From Lactifluus volemus (lineage: Eukaryota > Basidiomycota > Agaricomycetes > Russulales > Russulaceae): 64,000 nt of DNA. Made by a program: the position numbers and the translations under genes. The notes beneath the pieces are model-generated. The model saw only the letters and a program-made list of their open reading frames with translations, made no database searches and had not been told where the DNA came from. This document shows, piece by piece, positions 11,968 to 22,642 of the stretch (the first letter of the stretch is position 1; every line of letters starts with the position of its first letter). The stretch spans positions 1,860,001 through 1,924,000 of the forward strand of contig WTXI01000001.1 in the NCBI GenBank assembly GCA_022376515.1. The letters are read 5' to 3'.

Positions 11968-13180
11968 ATGCTCTTCCATGTTCTCGGTCTCGGTCCTATC
12001 GGTACTCTCGTCTCTCATCATCTTTGCAAGACCCTCGACACCACCAAACATGGCATCGTACTTATACACAAAAACCTCCAACAGCTGAAGAGAGCGAATA
12101 AGGCGAGGAACGTACTCAAAGTTGAACGGAACGGTATCGTTGATACGTCCACGGCCTTCCGATCCGAGGTCTTCGAATCAGTAAAACAATTCCAGTACGA
12201 GAAAAGACATGCAAAGAGACATGAAAACATTCCCCAGGAACCCAGTCCAATCGAGTCACTCATCGTTGCCATCAAGGCATATACGGTAGTTGATGCCCTC
12301 AAAGTTTTGGCCCCCCGGCTCACCGCGAATTCCACCATTGTCCTCCTCCACAATGGAATGGGTGTCTACGAACGATTGGTCGATACCATTTTCCGCAATC
12401 CCGAACTGCGACCTCGCTTTATCGTTGCTAGCATCGACCATGGCGCATGGAACACAGATTTTTTTCATACCATCCATGCTGGCGTTGGCTCCATATCGTT
12501 TGGAATCGTTGGTGATCCCGGAGGTAGAAATTTCGAGGACTCGGGCGAGGAGAGGACGTCCCGGTGCAAGAGCGGGTACTATCTCTCGACCGTATCATGT
12601 CACCTCAAGAGGGACACGATTCCCCTTATCGCACCCTACGCGATACCGTGGCTGCTCTGTCGAACCTTTCCGGGCTTAATGCGGTTTGGAAGCCTATCTC
12701 ACATGTTGAGATTGCGATGAAGCGCAAACTGGTCGTAAACTCTGTGATAAATCCACTAACCGCGCTGCTGGGTTGTCGTAATGGCGACCTTCTCGAATCG
12801 CTGGAATCAATGAAGATCATACGACGCATATGCCACGAAGCAGCGGAGGCCTTTGCCATGCAACACAACAGGAGGAAGGGCTTTCGAACGACCGAGAAAA
12901 GCGAGCCAGGATCCAATCAAGACTCAGTCGTCTGCCTTCAGCCTTGACTGCTGAGGCGCTCGAAGAAGAGTGTTTGCGCGTGATCAGGCTCACGGCGGGA
13001 AACATCTCTTCGATGTTAACGGACGTTCGGGCAGGGAGCTATACTGAAATTGACTACATGAATGGCTATCTGATGGGACTTGGTCGCTCGTTTGAGTTGC
13101 CCATGGCAACGACGTCCACTTTGCACAATCTTATCAGGCTAAGATCGGCTCTCCCTTTGGACCGCGTGGTCTATACATAA
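11968..13180 (+). pseudogene. 2-dehydropantoate 2-reductase (ketopantoate reductase) homologue with probable frameshift
   Basis: NADPH-dependent enzyme of pantothenate/CoA synthesis (PanE/Pan5 family). The N-terminus has the Rossmann G-L-G-P-I-G loop; then I-V-A-I-K-A-Y, L-L-H-N-G-M-G and A-S-I-D-H-G follow. An intron at 12524-12570 joins the first part to V-N-S-V-I-N-P-L-T-A-L-L-G-C-R-N-G. The C-terminal domain (N-I-S-S-M-L-T-D-V-R-A-G, T-E-I-D-Y-M-N-G-Y) continues in another frame from about 12872. No GT dinucleotide lies between about 12826 and 12905 and no upstream donor has the needed phase, so a normal intron cannot explain the change. Either the gene is broken by an indel or the assembly has an error. 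All family motifs are otherwise kept. Confidence 0.72.
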
Positions 13181-14410
13181 TGTACCTTGTTGTATTTGGC
13201 AGATGCTAATCTAGTCGCTCGTTTGGGATATGCAAAAAAGTCGACGCTCGTGTGTGATCACTTTTTCTGGCTAATTTTCGATTTCGTGTATTCCTTTCGT
13301 AGGCGCATTTGCCCTTTTCTCATAGGGCCCGGGATCAACGCTTGCTTTTCTCCTCTGGCGTGATATCACAGCGGGTTACGTTGTCCTATCATCACGAACC
13401 CAGGGCTTGAACGCTCCTGCCAGGCGAGATCAAAATATACCCCTCCAGTCCTGTTGGGTAAACTATTGTGCCAAAGGGTGTATGGCCGAGGGGCGGGAGT
13501 TTCCGGTTGGAACTGAGGTACGGTATGTGATTTCCTCCGGGTTCCTCTGAACGTCTATCACCGCGTAAAAGCCTTTGACCATCAGCGTGAGACCCAAGTG
13601 ATGGTACGAATACTGTATGTGTGTGCATGTCTTCTATCACACAGTCTAACCCTCGGTGAACCTGCACATGCATACTGATCGTCTCCCACGTCAACTTGAG
13701 GATCCCCATGCCACCCGGGATGTAGCGAGTCAGCTTGAGGGCGGAGCAAAACTAAAACTGACTGCCATGCAAATGCCGTACAGTACCCGAAGCCCGAGAC
13801 GGTTGCTCCTCTAGTACATCATTAAGGCACCTCTTTACGTTGTCAACCATCGCGCCGTGAAAGAAACAAGAGCTTTGGCCCCGCCCAGGCCTCCGACGCT
13901 CGCTGTAGCCCGTCGAGTTCGTCGCAGATGATTGAGTTATGCTTGAGCTGAGCGCTGAGCGCTGAACATCAAATTTAGTTTGAAAAAAAGAGTTTTTAAC
14001 ACCCATGTGAGCCTCAGAACCGGAGGCTGCATGATCTGCAGGGACACGAGCAAGCGGCGCCACACTTCCATTTGTATTTAAATGGGTGGGAAGTCATACA
14101 CTCTCTATGACCGTCAACAGGTCTGAATTGGCATAATGTAAATTTTCTCGCGTTCGGCCCTAGCACGGCCTGTATCAAAAGAAGGTTAGACGGCTACATA
14201 AGTACACCACATGAAATAAAGAGTTCGAACTACTGTAACTCGCGACGCCTAGTTTAGTTCGTCTCGGCGGCTAAAAAAAAGTACGAGTGACACCCAAGAT
14301 CACCAGGAACGCCAACAACACGACCTATAAAAAGATGCCAGATAAATATATGTCAATTGTCACACGATGTCATGCAGTGGGAGATCTTTAGAAATCCCAC
14401 AAGTCGGTTT
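13181..14410. other. Intergenic region with two unassigned minus-strand open frames
   Basis: Two open frames, 13392-13709 and 13752-14063 on the minus strand, could be exons of one small gene, because a fragment reading L-T-R-Y-I-P-G-G-M-G-I-L-K-L-T-W-E-T leads into the first. Neither matches a family I know. From 14064 to 14410 I see only an AT-rich stretch with short A runs. No confident gene call. Confidence 0.25.
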
Positions 14411-16309
14411 TCAGTGGTCATCAGCATTGGCTGTACCCCATCTCACGTCTTTGTATACGCCGTTGTGCCAGTCCTGAACGCGGCGTCCTGCCAAAAGAGA
14501 CATGGTAGACGAATGCATGCCGATCAGACCAATGCCAGAGGACTGAATGACGGCGTCAATGAGGACTGGATACCTGCGAATTTGTTGAACATATGGAAAA
14601 AAGTGCAAACAAACAAAATGAATCACCATCTGCCGTATTTGTTGACTGTATCTTCTGCCGCGTGGTCGACGGTGTACCAGCCCGCCATACGGATCGAATC
14701 CCACCATGCGGGATCGGACTCATCACTCAGCATGATAACGTGCTGAGGGACGACGCCAAGTCGTTCGCGCGTTTCTTCTTGAATCTCTGCGATGCGTCGT
14801 TGATAGGTGGCGATCGAGGGGAAGCATTCTTCCTTCGGTGTATCACCGCAGTACACAATGAAATCCCCTGAACGGAAATGAATGGCAATATACTTGAAAA
14901 GTCGTCAGTAAAAATCGACTAGCAAATAATAACCCGTACTGACAGGAGGAATAGGCCCGTCGTCGGGGACATCGAATATGCGCCTCAAGTAACCATCTGC
15001 GATGGTTTGAAGCCGGTTCGTCCAACGAAAATGCTTGACAACAAAGCGCCAAGCAGGGCTTATATCGTATTCGAATTCGAACGACTGCCGCCAGTCCGTT
15101 AAATAACTGGCCAGCAAATAGAAGGGTCACGTACGGTATGGGCGCAGACGTAATACAAATAGTCAAAACAAGCCAAATGTTCATCTGGTGGTAATATAGC
15201 GCCATGAACTTTCGACGGTTGAGGTTCTTTCAGGTTGTTCTCCCGCTCAGGTGAATAGAGGAGTGATGCGATGCCCCAGAAGTGAGCATGTGGGTCATGA
15301 GGATTCCCGGGAAATTTGTGAAGCCACCCAGGACCTTCAGTAAATGATATATCTATCCGCGGAGGTGAATCAACTTGAAAGGGCTTGCAAGTAGGCATAT
15401 ACTCACCGAGGCCTTCAAGAGGTAGCGCATTGGTGTAGCGGGGTTCTGTCTCGTGGACCTGAACAGCTTGCCAGACACTCCAACAGCCAATATCTTCAAT
15501 TTCCTCACTGGAGGGATTCTTGACTTCGTTCCATTGGAGTACAGGAATGCCGATAGATCTACTCAAATAGTCGATGTCAAATACCTCACTGAAAAGGATA
15601 GAGCCGGCATCGCCGCCGATATGAGAAGGAGTAAAAGGGCCGATGATTGGCACGCGTTCGGTCAACAGAGCGAGGTAAACGAGGTTTCCCTGAGAACGTT
15701 GAGTCAATTTAGGACAGAGGAGTAGAAGAAACTCACGTAGGTCATGACGTCGTTAGCTGGTTAATCATAAGCAAAGAATACAAAGGAGTAGGGAGGGCAC
15801 TCACTCCACCCAGCAGAAATCCATGAGGTTATGTACCGAGTGTCATTGCGAAGGTTATCTAATGAGAATGAACTCTACGATATTGTGACAGAAGCTTTAC
15901 GTGAGGAAGACGTACCCCGAAAGCGATCTGTAGGAGGGCCCAGGAGGGCCGCCTTTCTATCCCGTGAGGGAGTAATACTAACTGATGGGATGTTGACTGG
16001 TGAGGCTTGCGGGGAGCTAACTGGTGTGGAGCTAACTAATGAGGAGTTGGCTGATGAGTTGCTTGACGGGGAGACTAAGTCTTCTTCCGAGACAAGAACG
16101 GGGGGAGGTCGAGTGAAGGATGGAGAGAAGGAAAGATAGGCAAGGACAAGGAGGGAGAAGACTGAAAGAGTGGAGCCAATGGCGATTACCAGCCTGCGAC
16201 GTCTAGAGTGGAATCTATGCGAGCTAATGCGAGGTGATTCGAAGTTAAAGTCGACAAAAGTTGGAGAAGAGGGAGGGTTAAGGGATTGAGATAGTTTAGC
16301 CTCCTCCAT
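14411..16309 (-). CDS. O-fucosyltransferase-like type II membrane protein
   Basis: Golgi-type glycosyltransferase candidate. The start at 16309 is followed by a short cytoplasmic part, a basic patch, one membrane anchor (L-V-I-A-I-G-S-T-L-S-V-F-S-L-L-V-L) and a Ser/Pro-rich stem. Further exons give D-N-L-R-N-D-T-R-Y-I-T-S-W-I-S-A-G-W, then G-N-L-V-Y-L-A-L-L-T-E-R-V-P and F-T-P-S-H-I-G. The H-F-R-S-G-D-F motif at 14860-14880 resembles the H-x-R-x-G-D-F nucleotide-sugar loop of POFUT-type enzymes. The C-terminus ends near M-H-S-S-T-M-S-L-L-A-G. At least six exons. A divergent GDP-fucose-transporter-like gene begins 213 bp away, supporting GDP-fucose as donor, but acceptor and activity are inferred. 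Confidence 0.72.
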
Positions 16310-16522
16310 GGTTGAAGGTAAAGGACAACTTTTTTTTTCATAGAACCGAAGGACAGCAATAAAAAAGGGGCCGTTGCATTCAAATAAATGTCAATGTCAT
16401 TCGGAGGTAGATCTCAGATCTGACCCCATCTACGGTCCCGCTAACCCTTCAAAACCTCGTAATATACCATTTGATGCCTTATTGGTCCCCCCTTCCACTC
16501 TTTTACCAACGTTTGACGAATC
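16310..16522. promoter_or_regulatory. Bidirectional promoter between O-fucosyltransferase-like gene and transporter copy A
   Basis: The 213 bp between two divergent starts must carry control sequences for both. Much of it recurs at about 22360-22640 in front of transporter copy B, including a T-rich stretch, CATAGAACCGAAG and AGATCTGACCC. In the second copy the O-fucosyltransferase coding region is absent beyond its first codons. Confidence 0.55.
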
Positions 16523-17945
16523 ATGGATTCGACAGACAGATACCCCTCGTCATTGCGTATCGCGGCCGTTGTATCATTCTATATGTTTGCCGCATGGTGG
16601 TATGTCATATCCGCTTTTCCTTTACTCCCGCACCATGCTCATTTTCTTAGATGGTTTTCGTGTACGCCTTTCCTAGACTTGTCCCCTCCTACTTCCTTAC
16701 TTCCCCACTCGTCAAAAGCAACAAGACTGTTCTCAATGCCTCACCAAATGTCCCTCTTTTATTCTTATTCCTTCAACTCATCATCGCAGTCATCCTTCTT
16801 CATGTCACAGCTCTATTCTCCTCTAGAATAGAGATCCACGCTGGGACTATCACACTATGAAGAAGCTCTTCCCAGTTGTCTCAATCAACGTCGTCGGACT
16901 CGTCTTTAATATGTTCTGTCTTAGAGAAGTCGAGGTCACATTTTTCCAGGTATTAATAAGCTTCCGTGTCATCCGCGTTGCTGGGCTCAACCATCACTCC
17001 CCGCCAGATCGCAAGAGGCTTAGTCTTGCCTCTCACCATCTCTGTCACTTCATTGACATCTCACTCACATCCGACGACTCGTGTCATTGTCGCAGCCGCC
17101 ATTGTCACGACGGGATTCTTCATTGGTGTAACATCGGAAGGCAGCCTTCCTGTATCTTCCATCACGCCAACCATCAGTTTATTATATGGTGTAGTTTCCT
17201 CACTTGGCATTGCTGTCCATTCTGTCTTGGTCAAGTCCTCTCTGCCTTACTGCAACAACTCAGCGATCCAACTCGCATATTGGACAAATGCAGGTTCTGC
17301 CGTCCTCCTCTCTCCATTTGTCCTCCTTCTCGGAGAACCTGCCAAGTTGCTGGAATTGGCATCCGGTTCCGAGTCGAGTATGAATGTCTTCGTCTGGGGT
17401 ACTCTCGTGACAGGTTTCTTTGGATTTTTGCTCTGCCTTTCGGGCTTGCTTAGCATAAAGGTGACAAGCCCCGTTACACACATGTTCTCAAGCGTAAGTT
17501 CTGTTCACTTTATTTGCCACTACCACCATTCAACCTTTTTTTGCCGTACCAGGCTGTTCGTTCCGTAATACAAACACTCCTGGGCGTTTGGTTATTTCAC
17601 GATGTCTTGACCATGTAAGGCACTCACTTGATCGCGTCGTACTCCTCTCACACTATTATACAGTAACCGCGTGACGTCTCTCTTGACAATACTTTGTGGT
17701 ACCATGTAGGTTTTTTCTTGCAAGCAACCGTGTCGGGGTGTGTTAATGCCTGTTCTAGGTATTACACATGGGTCAAGGCTACGGAACAAGCACAGCAACG
17801 TGCACGGCCCGCTGATCTTGAGGCACTCCTCCAAGATAAAGATGACAAGGAGGTGGAAGAGAGGGTGTGGTCAGTGAGGTGCGAGAGAAGGCGCCGAATT
17901 AATTCGGAATTACGGGGAGCTGGGAACGACGGCTGGCGTGTTTAA
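16523..17945 (+). pseudogene. GDP-fucose transporter-like, copy A, frameshifted
   Basis: Paralogue of the gene at 22643. It retains the same exon order and splice sites, including an 11-nt exon at 16651-16661. Three single-base deletions relative to copy B break it: in exon 1 near 16594 (spliced frame reaches TGA at once), near 16835 where I-E-I-P-R-W becomes out of frame, and near 17861 in the C-terminal tail. Downstream membrane segments are well preserved (T-S-P-V-T-H-M-F-S-S, A-V-R-S-V-I-Q-T-L-L-G-V-W), so the decay looks recent. A shorter product from the ATG at 16857 is possible but would lack the first membrane helices. Confidence 0.82.
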
Positions 17946-18723
17946 CGGAGGCCTTCAAGCGCCAGCCGAAGACAATGGTCAGGCCCAGCTTTTATAGTAA
18001 TGGACTTTCTAGCGGACACATAGTTGAGATCTAATATTTGTGCGTAGATGAAGTAGGATGGAACCACTGTCAATCTTTAGTAAGTTATCCAGAACAACAT
18101 GGCACCCCGTCTCGGATCACTCCAAACTTCTCGTCCACTTCTCGCTCAATTACCACAAAATTAGTCTACAGTATCAAGCACCATGTGTTACCATATTTAT
18201 ATATATATTGTAGGAATCGTAGCGTGTGGTGAAATAAAAGTACTGTACTGACGAAAGTAAGTTTGGTGGATCCACAGATGAAGTGCCTGACCGCATGACC
18301 CGTGCCCAGATGGCTTTAAACGGATTTGGAAACAGAGACTTGATTACTAACCCCCCATCCTGCCACTCCGTTTTTCTCGCTCAATTCTCACTCAACCATC
18401 ACAAAAATTAGCCTACAGTATCTAGGACCATATGTGACCATATTCCACACATCCTTTTGATAGAAATTGTGGTGTGTAGTGAAATGAAAAATAGCATGTT
18501 TGTCACGCTTGCTTTAATGTCGGAGTTTACAATGTTACAAAAATGGTAAGCAGAAATCACACCAAATGGAGTCTGAAATTTGGCGAGTGACTGGCGGAAC
18601 GGGGCGGTGGCTGGAGAGAACGTCAAATGCAACGTTGTGCTAATGCCAGTGAAAAACGATGCAAATCTTAGTCTCGCCTTATAATTTGGCCGGTCGCGCG
18701 TGCGACCCCCTTGCCCACTCACG
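17946..18723. other. Spacer between copy A genes
   Basis: No gene. The first ~150 bp match the copy B spacer; the middle does not; the last ~60 bp before the acyltransferase match again. It contains an imperfect direct repeat described separately. Confidence 0.6.
18127..18490. repeat. Imperfect direct repeat of about 110 bp, two units
   Basis: Units at about 18127-18238 and 18378-18490 share TCGCTCAAT, CACAAAA, TTAG-CTACAGTATC, ACCATATGTG-like and GTGGTGAAAT-like blocks in the same order and orientation, about 250 bp apart. They lie inside the part of the spacer absent from copy B, so they may be the ends of an inserted or replaced sequence. No open frame lies between them. Confidence 0.6.
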
Positions 18724-20743
18724 ATGACATCCCTCGCTGTTAACTCCTTAACATCGGCGACCGCCATCCTTCCTTCTCCAGATGTGTCCGACGACGAGGT
18801 TTTAGTCTCAAACTCCCAGCAGCTGACCATCTCGACGTCCGTCAGCAGGGCCCAATATCCTACGAGCGCCAGCTAGGAGACAGTGAGCTCTCCTATTATC
18901 TACCTAGCCGAGCGACAGGAGTCAACGACATGTTCGTTTGCATTCCCCACTTGTGGACGGTCAAGTTGGCTTATCCATTCCATGATAGGTATCTCCACCT
19001 GGGATTCAAGGCCCCCAAAAGTCGTATGCTCCGACGCAGAGTGCGCGCCGTATGGGCCATATTACGGATGCGACACCCGTTGTTGGCCTCCAAGGTTGTG
19101 ATGCGGAGTTATGAGGATGTCAGATTTGTGTATGTGCTCCCTTCTCAGGTTTGGGAGGTCCGCCGATCCGATGATGTGCCATCCTTTGTTTGTATAGTTT
19201 TCATCCACCATCGTCTGCCGAAGATGCCCTTGCGGAGGCCGATGGCGTGCTCGATTTCAGAAGCCAAAGCAAGGACGGTACGTGTGGAGTCCGTGACCTT
19301 GGCGCGGTGATTTTGTCTCACCCAACGCGCCCATAGACCTCCTCGAGTGGTACCTCAACGGCCCGCGGACTTTGTCCAATGAGAGACTGTCTTACCTTGT
19401 CGTCTCCCACACCCCTACACCAGATGACCAATTGCCCACACCACCTTCTACGCCCTCAAATTCCGCAGATCCGCTAGTTGAACAGGCTACCGACTCGGAC
19501 GACGGTGACCGCGTGGTTGACTTTGAGTTTTTCATCTGCGCTGTCCACTGCATTAGCGATGGAATGGCACTTGTGCAATTTTCCAACGATTTCTTTAGCC
19601 TGTTGGGCAGCGCCAGCTCACCAGAAGAACTGGAACAAAATGTTGCCGACGAATGGAAGCAACGCTGGGCCCATCCTATCCCATCAGATGTGCAGCTTCT
19701 ATCACAACGTTTGTCAGACTTCTTGACTGACCTATGGGCGTTAGACCTCTGCCCTTCCCCTGAGCTCAGATGAGAAGTTGGGAATTGAAAAACATCGATT
19801 CCGTCGCGCTGCTGGGCAGATTGATTTCCAAAATTTCTTACGCAAACAAATTGTGAGCTTTCGCACATGCATCACGGTTACCCTGTTTGACCACAGTGTC
19901 AGGGTGGGCAAGCCTTTCCACGGAGACGTGACCCTGTTCGCCATACAATCGTTCCGACGACGTCCTTCAAGGAGGACCTTACGAAGGTCATGCTCAAGAA
20001 GTGCAAGGCTCAAGGAGTCTCCATATCGAGTGCATTGTTTGCTGTTTGCAACATAGCCTATGCAAGGATGACCTCTCGGGAGAAGCAGGAGCTGCCATTG
20101 TGGGTCGTTGTGGGTTCCTGGTTAGAGATGATGTACTGATCCTTTTTTTAGGATGATGTACGCGGCCATCAATATCCGATCGTACTTCCCAAAGGCTGCT
20201 CGTGACTCGTACTGGTTCCTTGCTGTGGGCTATTTCAACGTCGTTCTCCCGAATTTCATGCCAACCTCGAGCGATGTGTCCGAGACGTTCTGGCAACGCG
20301 CCCGTAAAGCCAAGGAGCAGATCTCTCGAGTTGCAAGCAGCCCGCTGATCAAGTCGCGCATCCGGGCAATGGCGATTATGCGTGGGAAGCAGTCTCGCTT
20401 GTGGGCAAAAGAAGATGATGAAAAGGCAGCTGGCACATGGGTGCCGCCCCCGCCGACGACTGACGAACCATCTGCTCCCAAGCATCCATCGCAGGCGCTG
20501 ATCGGCCTTTCGTCACTCGGGAATTTGGATGCTATCTACGAATATGCGAACTTCCCGGATATCAAACTTCACACGTTCACGCCTGGTTCTCGTCAGCGTC
20601 ATAGTGGAATGTTGATGTTCGGATACACATTCGCGGGGAAATTATGGATCAGCCTCGGATATGACGAGAACGGATTCGATAGGGAGACAATAGATTTGTT
20701 CTGGGGAAATGTGCACGCAGCTGTTCACGAATTTTTGACCTAG
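18724..20743 (+). pseudogene. CoA-dependent acyltransferase-like, copy A, frameshifted
   Basis: Paralogue of the gene at 24825. A one-base deletion near 18832 shifts the N-terminal frame, which then stops within about 15 codons. Everything downstream matches copy B with the same introns: S-Y-Y-L-P-S-R-A, H-C-I-S-D-G in place of H-F-I-G-D-G, and the C-terminal F-G-Y-T-F-A-G-K-L-W-I-S. A 9-bp in-frame deletion near 19480 removes three residues relative to B. The catalytic-type H-x-x-x-D-G remains, so loss of function rests on the early frameshift. Confidence 0.75.
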
Positions 20744-21607
20744 TCAGGAATGTGTTCACGGTATTCAGATCGAGCGCATAGATATTCGTAGTGAGTAAAA
20801 ATGACATCAGCCTTCGACAAATAAGGCTTGGGGTCGGGTCGATCATGCTCTCCAAAAAAAAGGGGTGCAATGAAGGCCACATAAGACAAACGGGGTGTGA
20901 CCAAGGCAGGGATCAAACTCAAGAGGGGACGACTATGGACAAATTTGGGATTATAAGTCAGAGGTAACGTTTTCACCTCTAGTTAGAAATTACGGACTTA
21001 TCTTTACCCGTTCGGCTGCTCACCAAGAGGTACCCCCGCACACACTTACAGTCCCACCTATTATGCAGATCTTGCAGCTTCGGGTGTCATGGAGCAATAC
21101 ATGTGGATTGGTGAAGGCTTCTTACTCGACCGACTACACACTGCGGAATTCTTTTGAGGAATATCAGCACGTTCCACCAACAAATGTGACCTCAAATTTG
21201 AGCCAATAGTTCAGTAGTTCACAGATGTACTGGATAGTGAATGGGGTATGGAGATATATGTAACCTGAACTGCTGTCACTTGCACTGTGCACGCATGCGA
21301 ATCACCTTGTTTTGGATAGGGCTGGGCCGTCGTTGCTGTCCCAAGTCGCTACACCACCGTTGCGGCACCTACCGCTGCCACCGTAGCCATGAACTTGGGT
21401 CCCTCTGGCCTCAAACTCTATCACGCGTGGGAGTCTATTTTTTTATTTAAAAAATCTGCATTTGTATCCCGCAACGTGTAGCCAAGACAAAGACACGGCC
21501 CCTGGTGAGCGGGATAACAAAGGTAGCCGGGGAGTGCGGGAGGGTAGCGTAACGCTGGATGGGTTCGTGGCTTGGGGGAGGGATGGTGTTGTGCTGTTTA
21601 ACTCGTG
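20744..21607. other. Spacer between duplicated segments, left half
   Basis: No gene supported. Short open frames on both strands lack family signatures. The right part of the spacer, from about 21608, holds a LINE remnant. Confidence 0.45.
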
Positions 21608-22209
21608 CTATATACTAGTTGGAGGGGAATTATTCTGCCTATATCTGATGGGCGGTTGACCTGGGCCCCAGATTTGTCTTGGGAGCATGCAGGCGCAGAT
21701 CAACTTGATAAAGAGGATCATGGCTTCCCCACCTTGGGCTGTGCTGAAGAGGGTGGAGAGCGAGTACTCACAGTCAACTGGGAGGAGGAATTCAGGCTTC
21801 GGTGTAGAGAGGGCAGGTGAACACGACATGTTCGACGGTCTACATGAAGGCACCGCACAGGCAGTTCGTGGGTAGGTCAGGTCAGATTTTTTGGGTGTAA
21901 GCGCCGATAAGGGCGTGAGGCGAATAGGGTGGCGAAGACCGCTCGGTTGCAGCCTTTGGTCGCTTGGATGACTGGTAGGATTCTTCCTGTGGGCGGAGCG
22001 GGGAGGGCGACGTATGTTTGGGAGGGGTGGTCGTTGTTTCGCCAGCGGGTGTCCCACGTGTTGATGGTAGCCGATCTTGTCACACGACGCTGGAAGCTGA
22101 TGGTGTGGGGTTCGTGGTGGTTGGGCGGGAGGGGGCGTGTGAGGTGTTGGGCTCTTGTAAAACGTACGAGACAGCAGTAGGTGATTTGAATTTTCAGGAT
22201 CCTGTTCAA
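21608..22209 (-). mobile_element. Non-LTR retrotransposon (LINE) remnant, 3' end of ORF2
   Basis: On the minus strand, pieces in more than one frame read W-D-T-R-W-R-N-N-D-H-P-S-Q-T-Y, A-V-F-A-T-L-F and C-L-C-G-A-F followed by T-V-E-H-V-V-F-T-C-P-L-Y. This is the Cys/His-rich end typical of fungal LINE reverse-transcriptase/RNase H proteins. Internal stops and frame changes show it is dead. No complete reverse transcriptase domain, poly(A) end or target duplication was identified, so the ends are approximate. Confidence 0.65.
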
Positions 22210-22642
22210 AGAGAGGAGAATGTCAGCAGTCTGCCTGAAGGATAGTGAGAAGGATTGGCCCGTGTGAGCCTAGTTTGAGTATGGCTAGGACCCTATGGGT
22301 AGGGCTGCTCATAAGCGTCTCTGGCCCTGGCCCTAGAAGACGGAGGAGGGTCTTCCATAGTTGAAGTTGAAGGACAATTTATTTTTTCATAGAACCGAAG
22401 CAATAAAAAGGGGCGTTGCAGTAACTGTCACGGTTGATTCATTCGGAAGTAGATCTGAGATCTGACCCAGCCGCGCATCTTACAATCGCCATCTAGATCA
22501 GGTCTGTCACGCCCCCCGGTTGACCCCTTCAAAACGTCGACTTATTCGGTTTGATGCCTTATTGGTCCCCTGTCCACTTTCCCCCTCGAGGCGATCAATC
22601 CCTTCCTCTTTACTTCCCCTCTTGACCAACTTTTCACGAATC

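Larger units (their letters stand above)
16300..20748. repeat. Segmental duplication, copy A (degenerate)
   Basis: A direct duplicate of 22345-26862. Similarity begins around the start codon of the O-fucosyltransferase-like gene and stops just after the acyltransferase stop codon. Both copies hold a transporter and an acyltransferase in the same order and strand. The inter-gene spacer (about 18100-18650) is not alignable with the B spacer. Copy A carries several one-base deletions relative to B. Confidence 0.93.
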
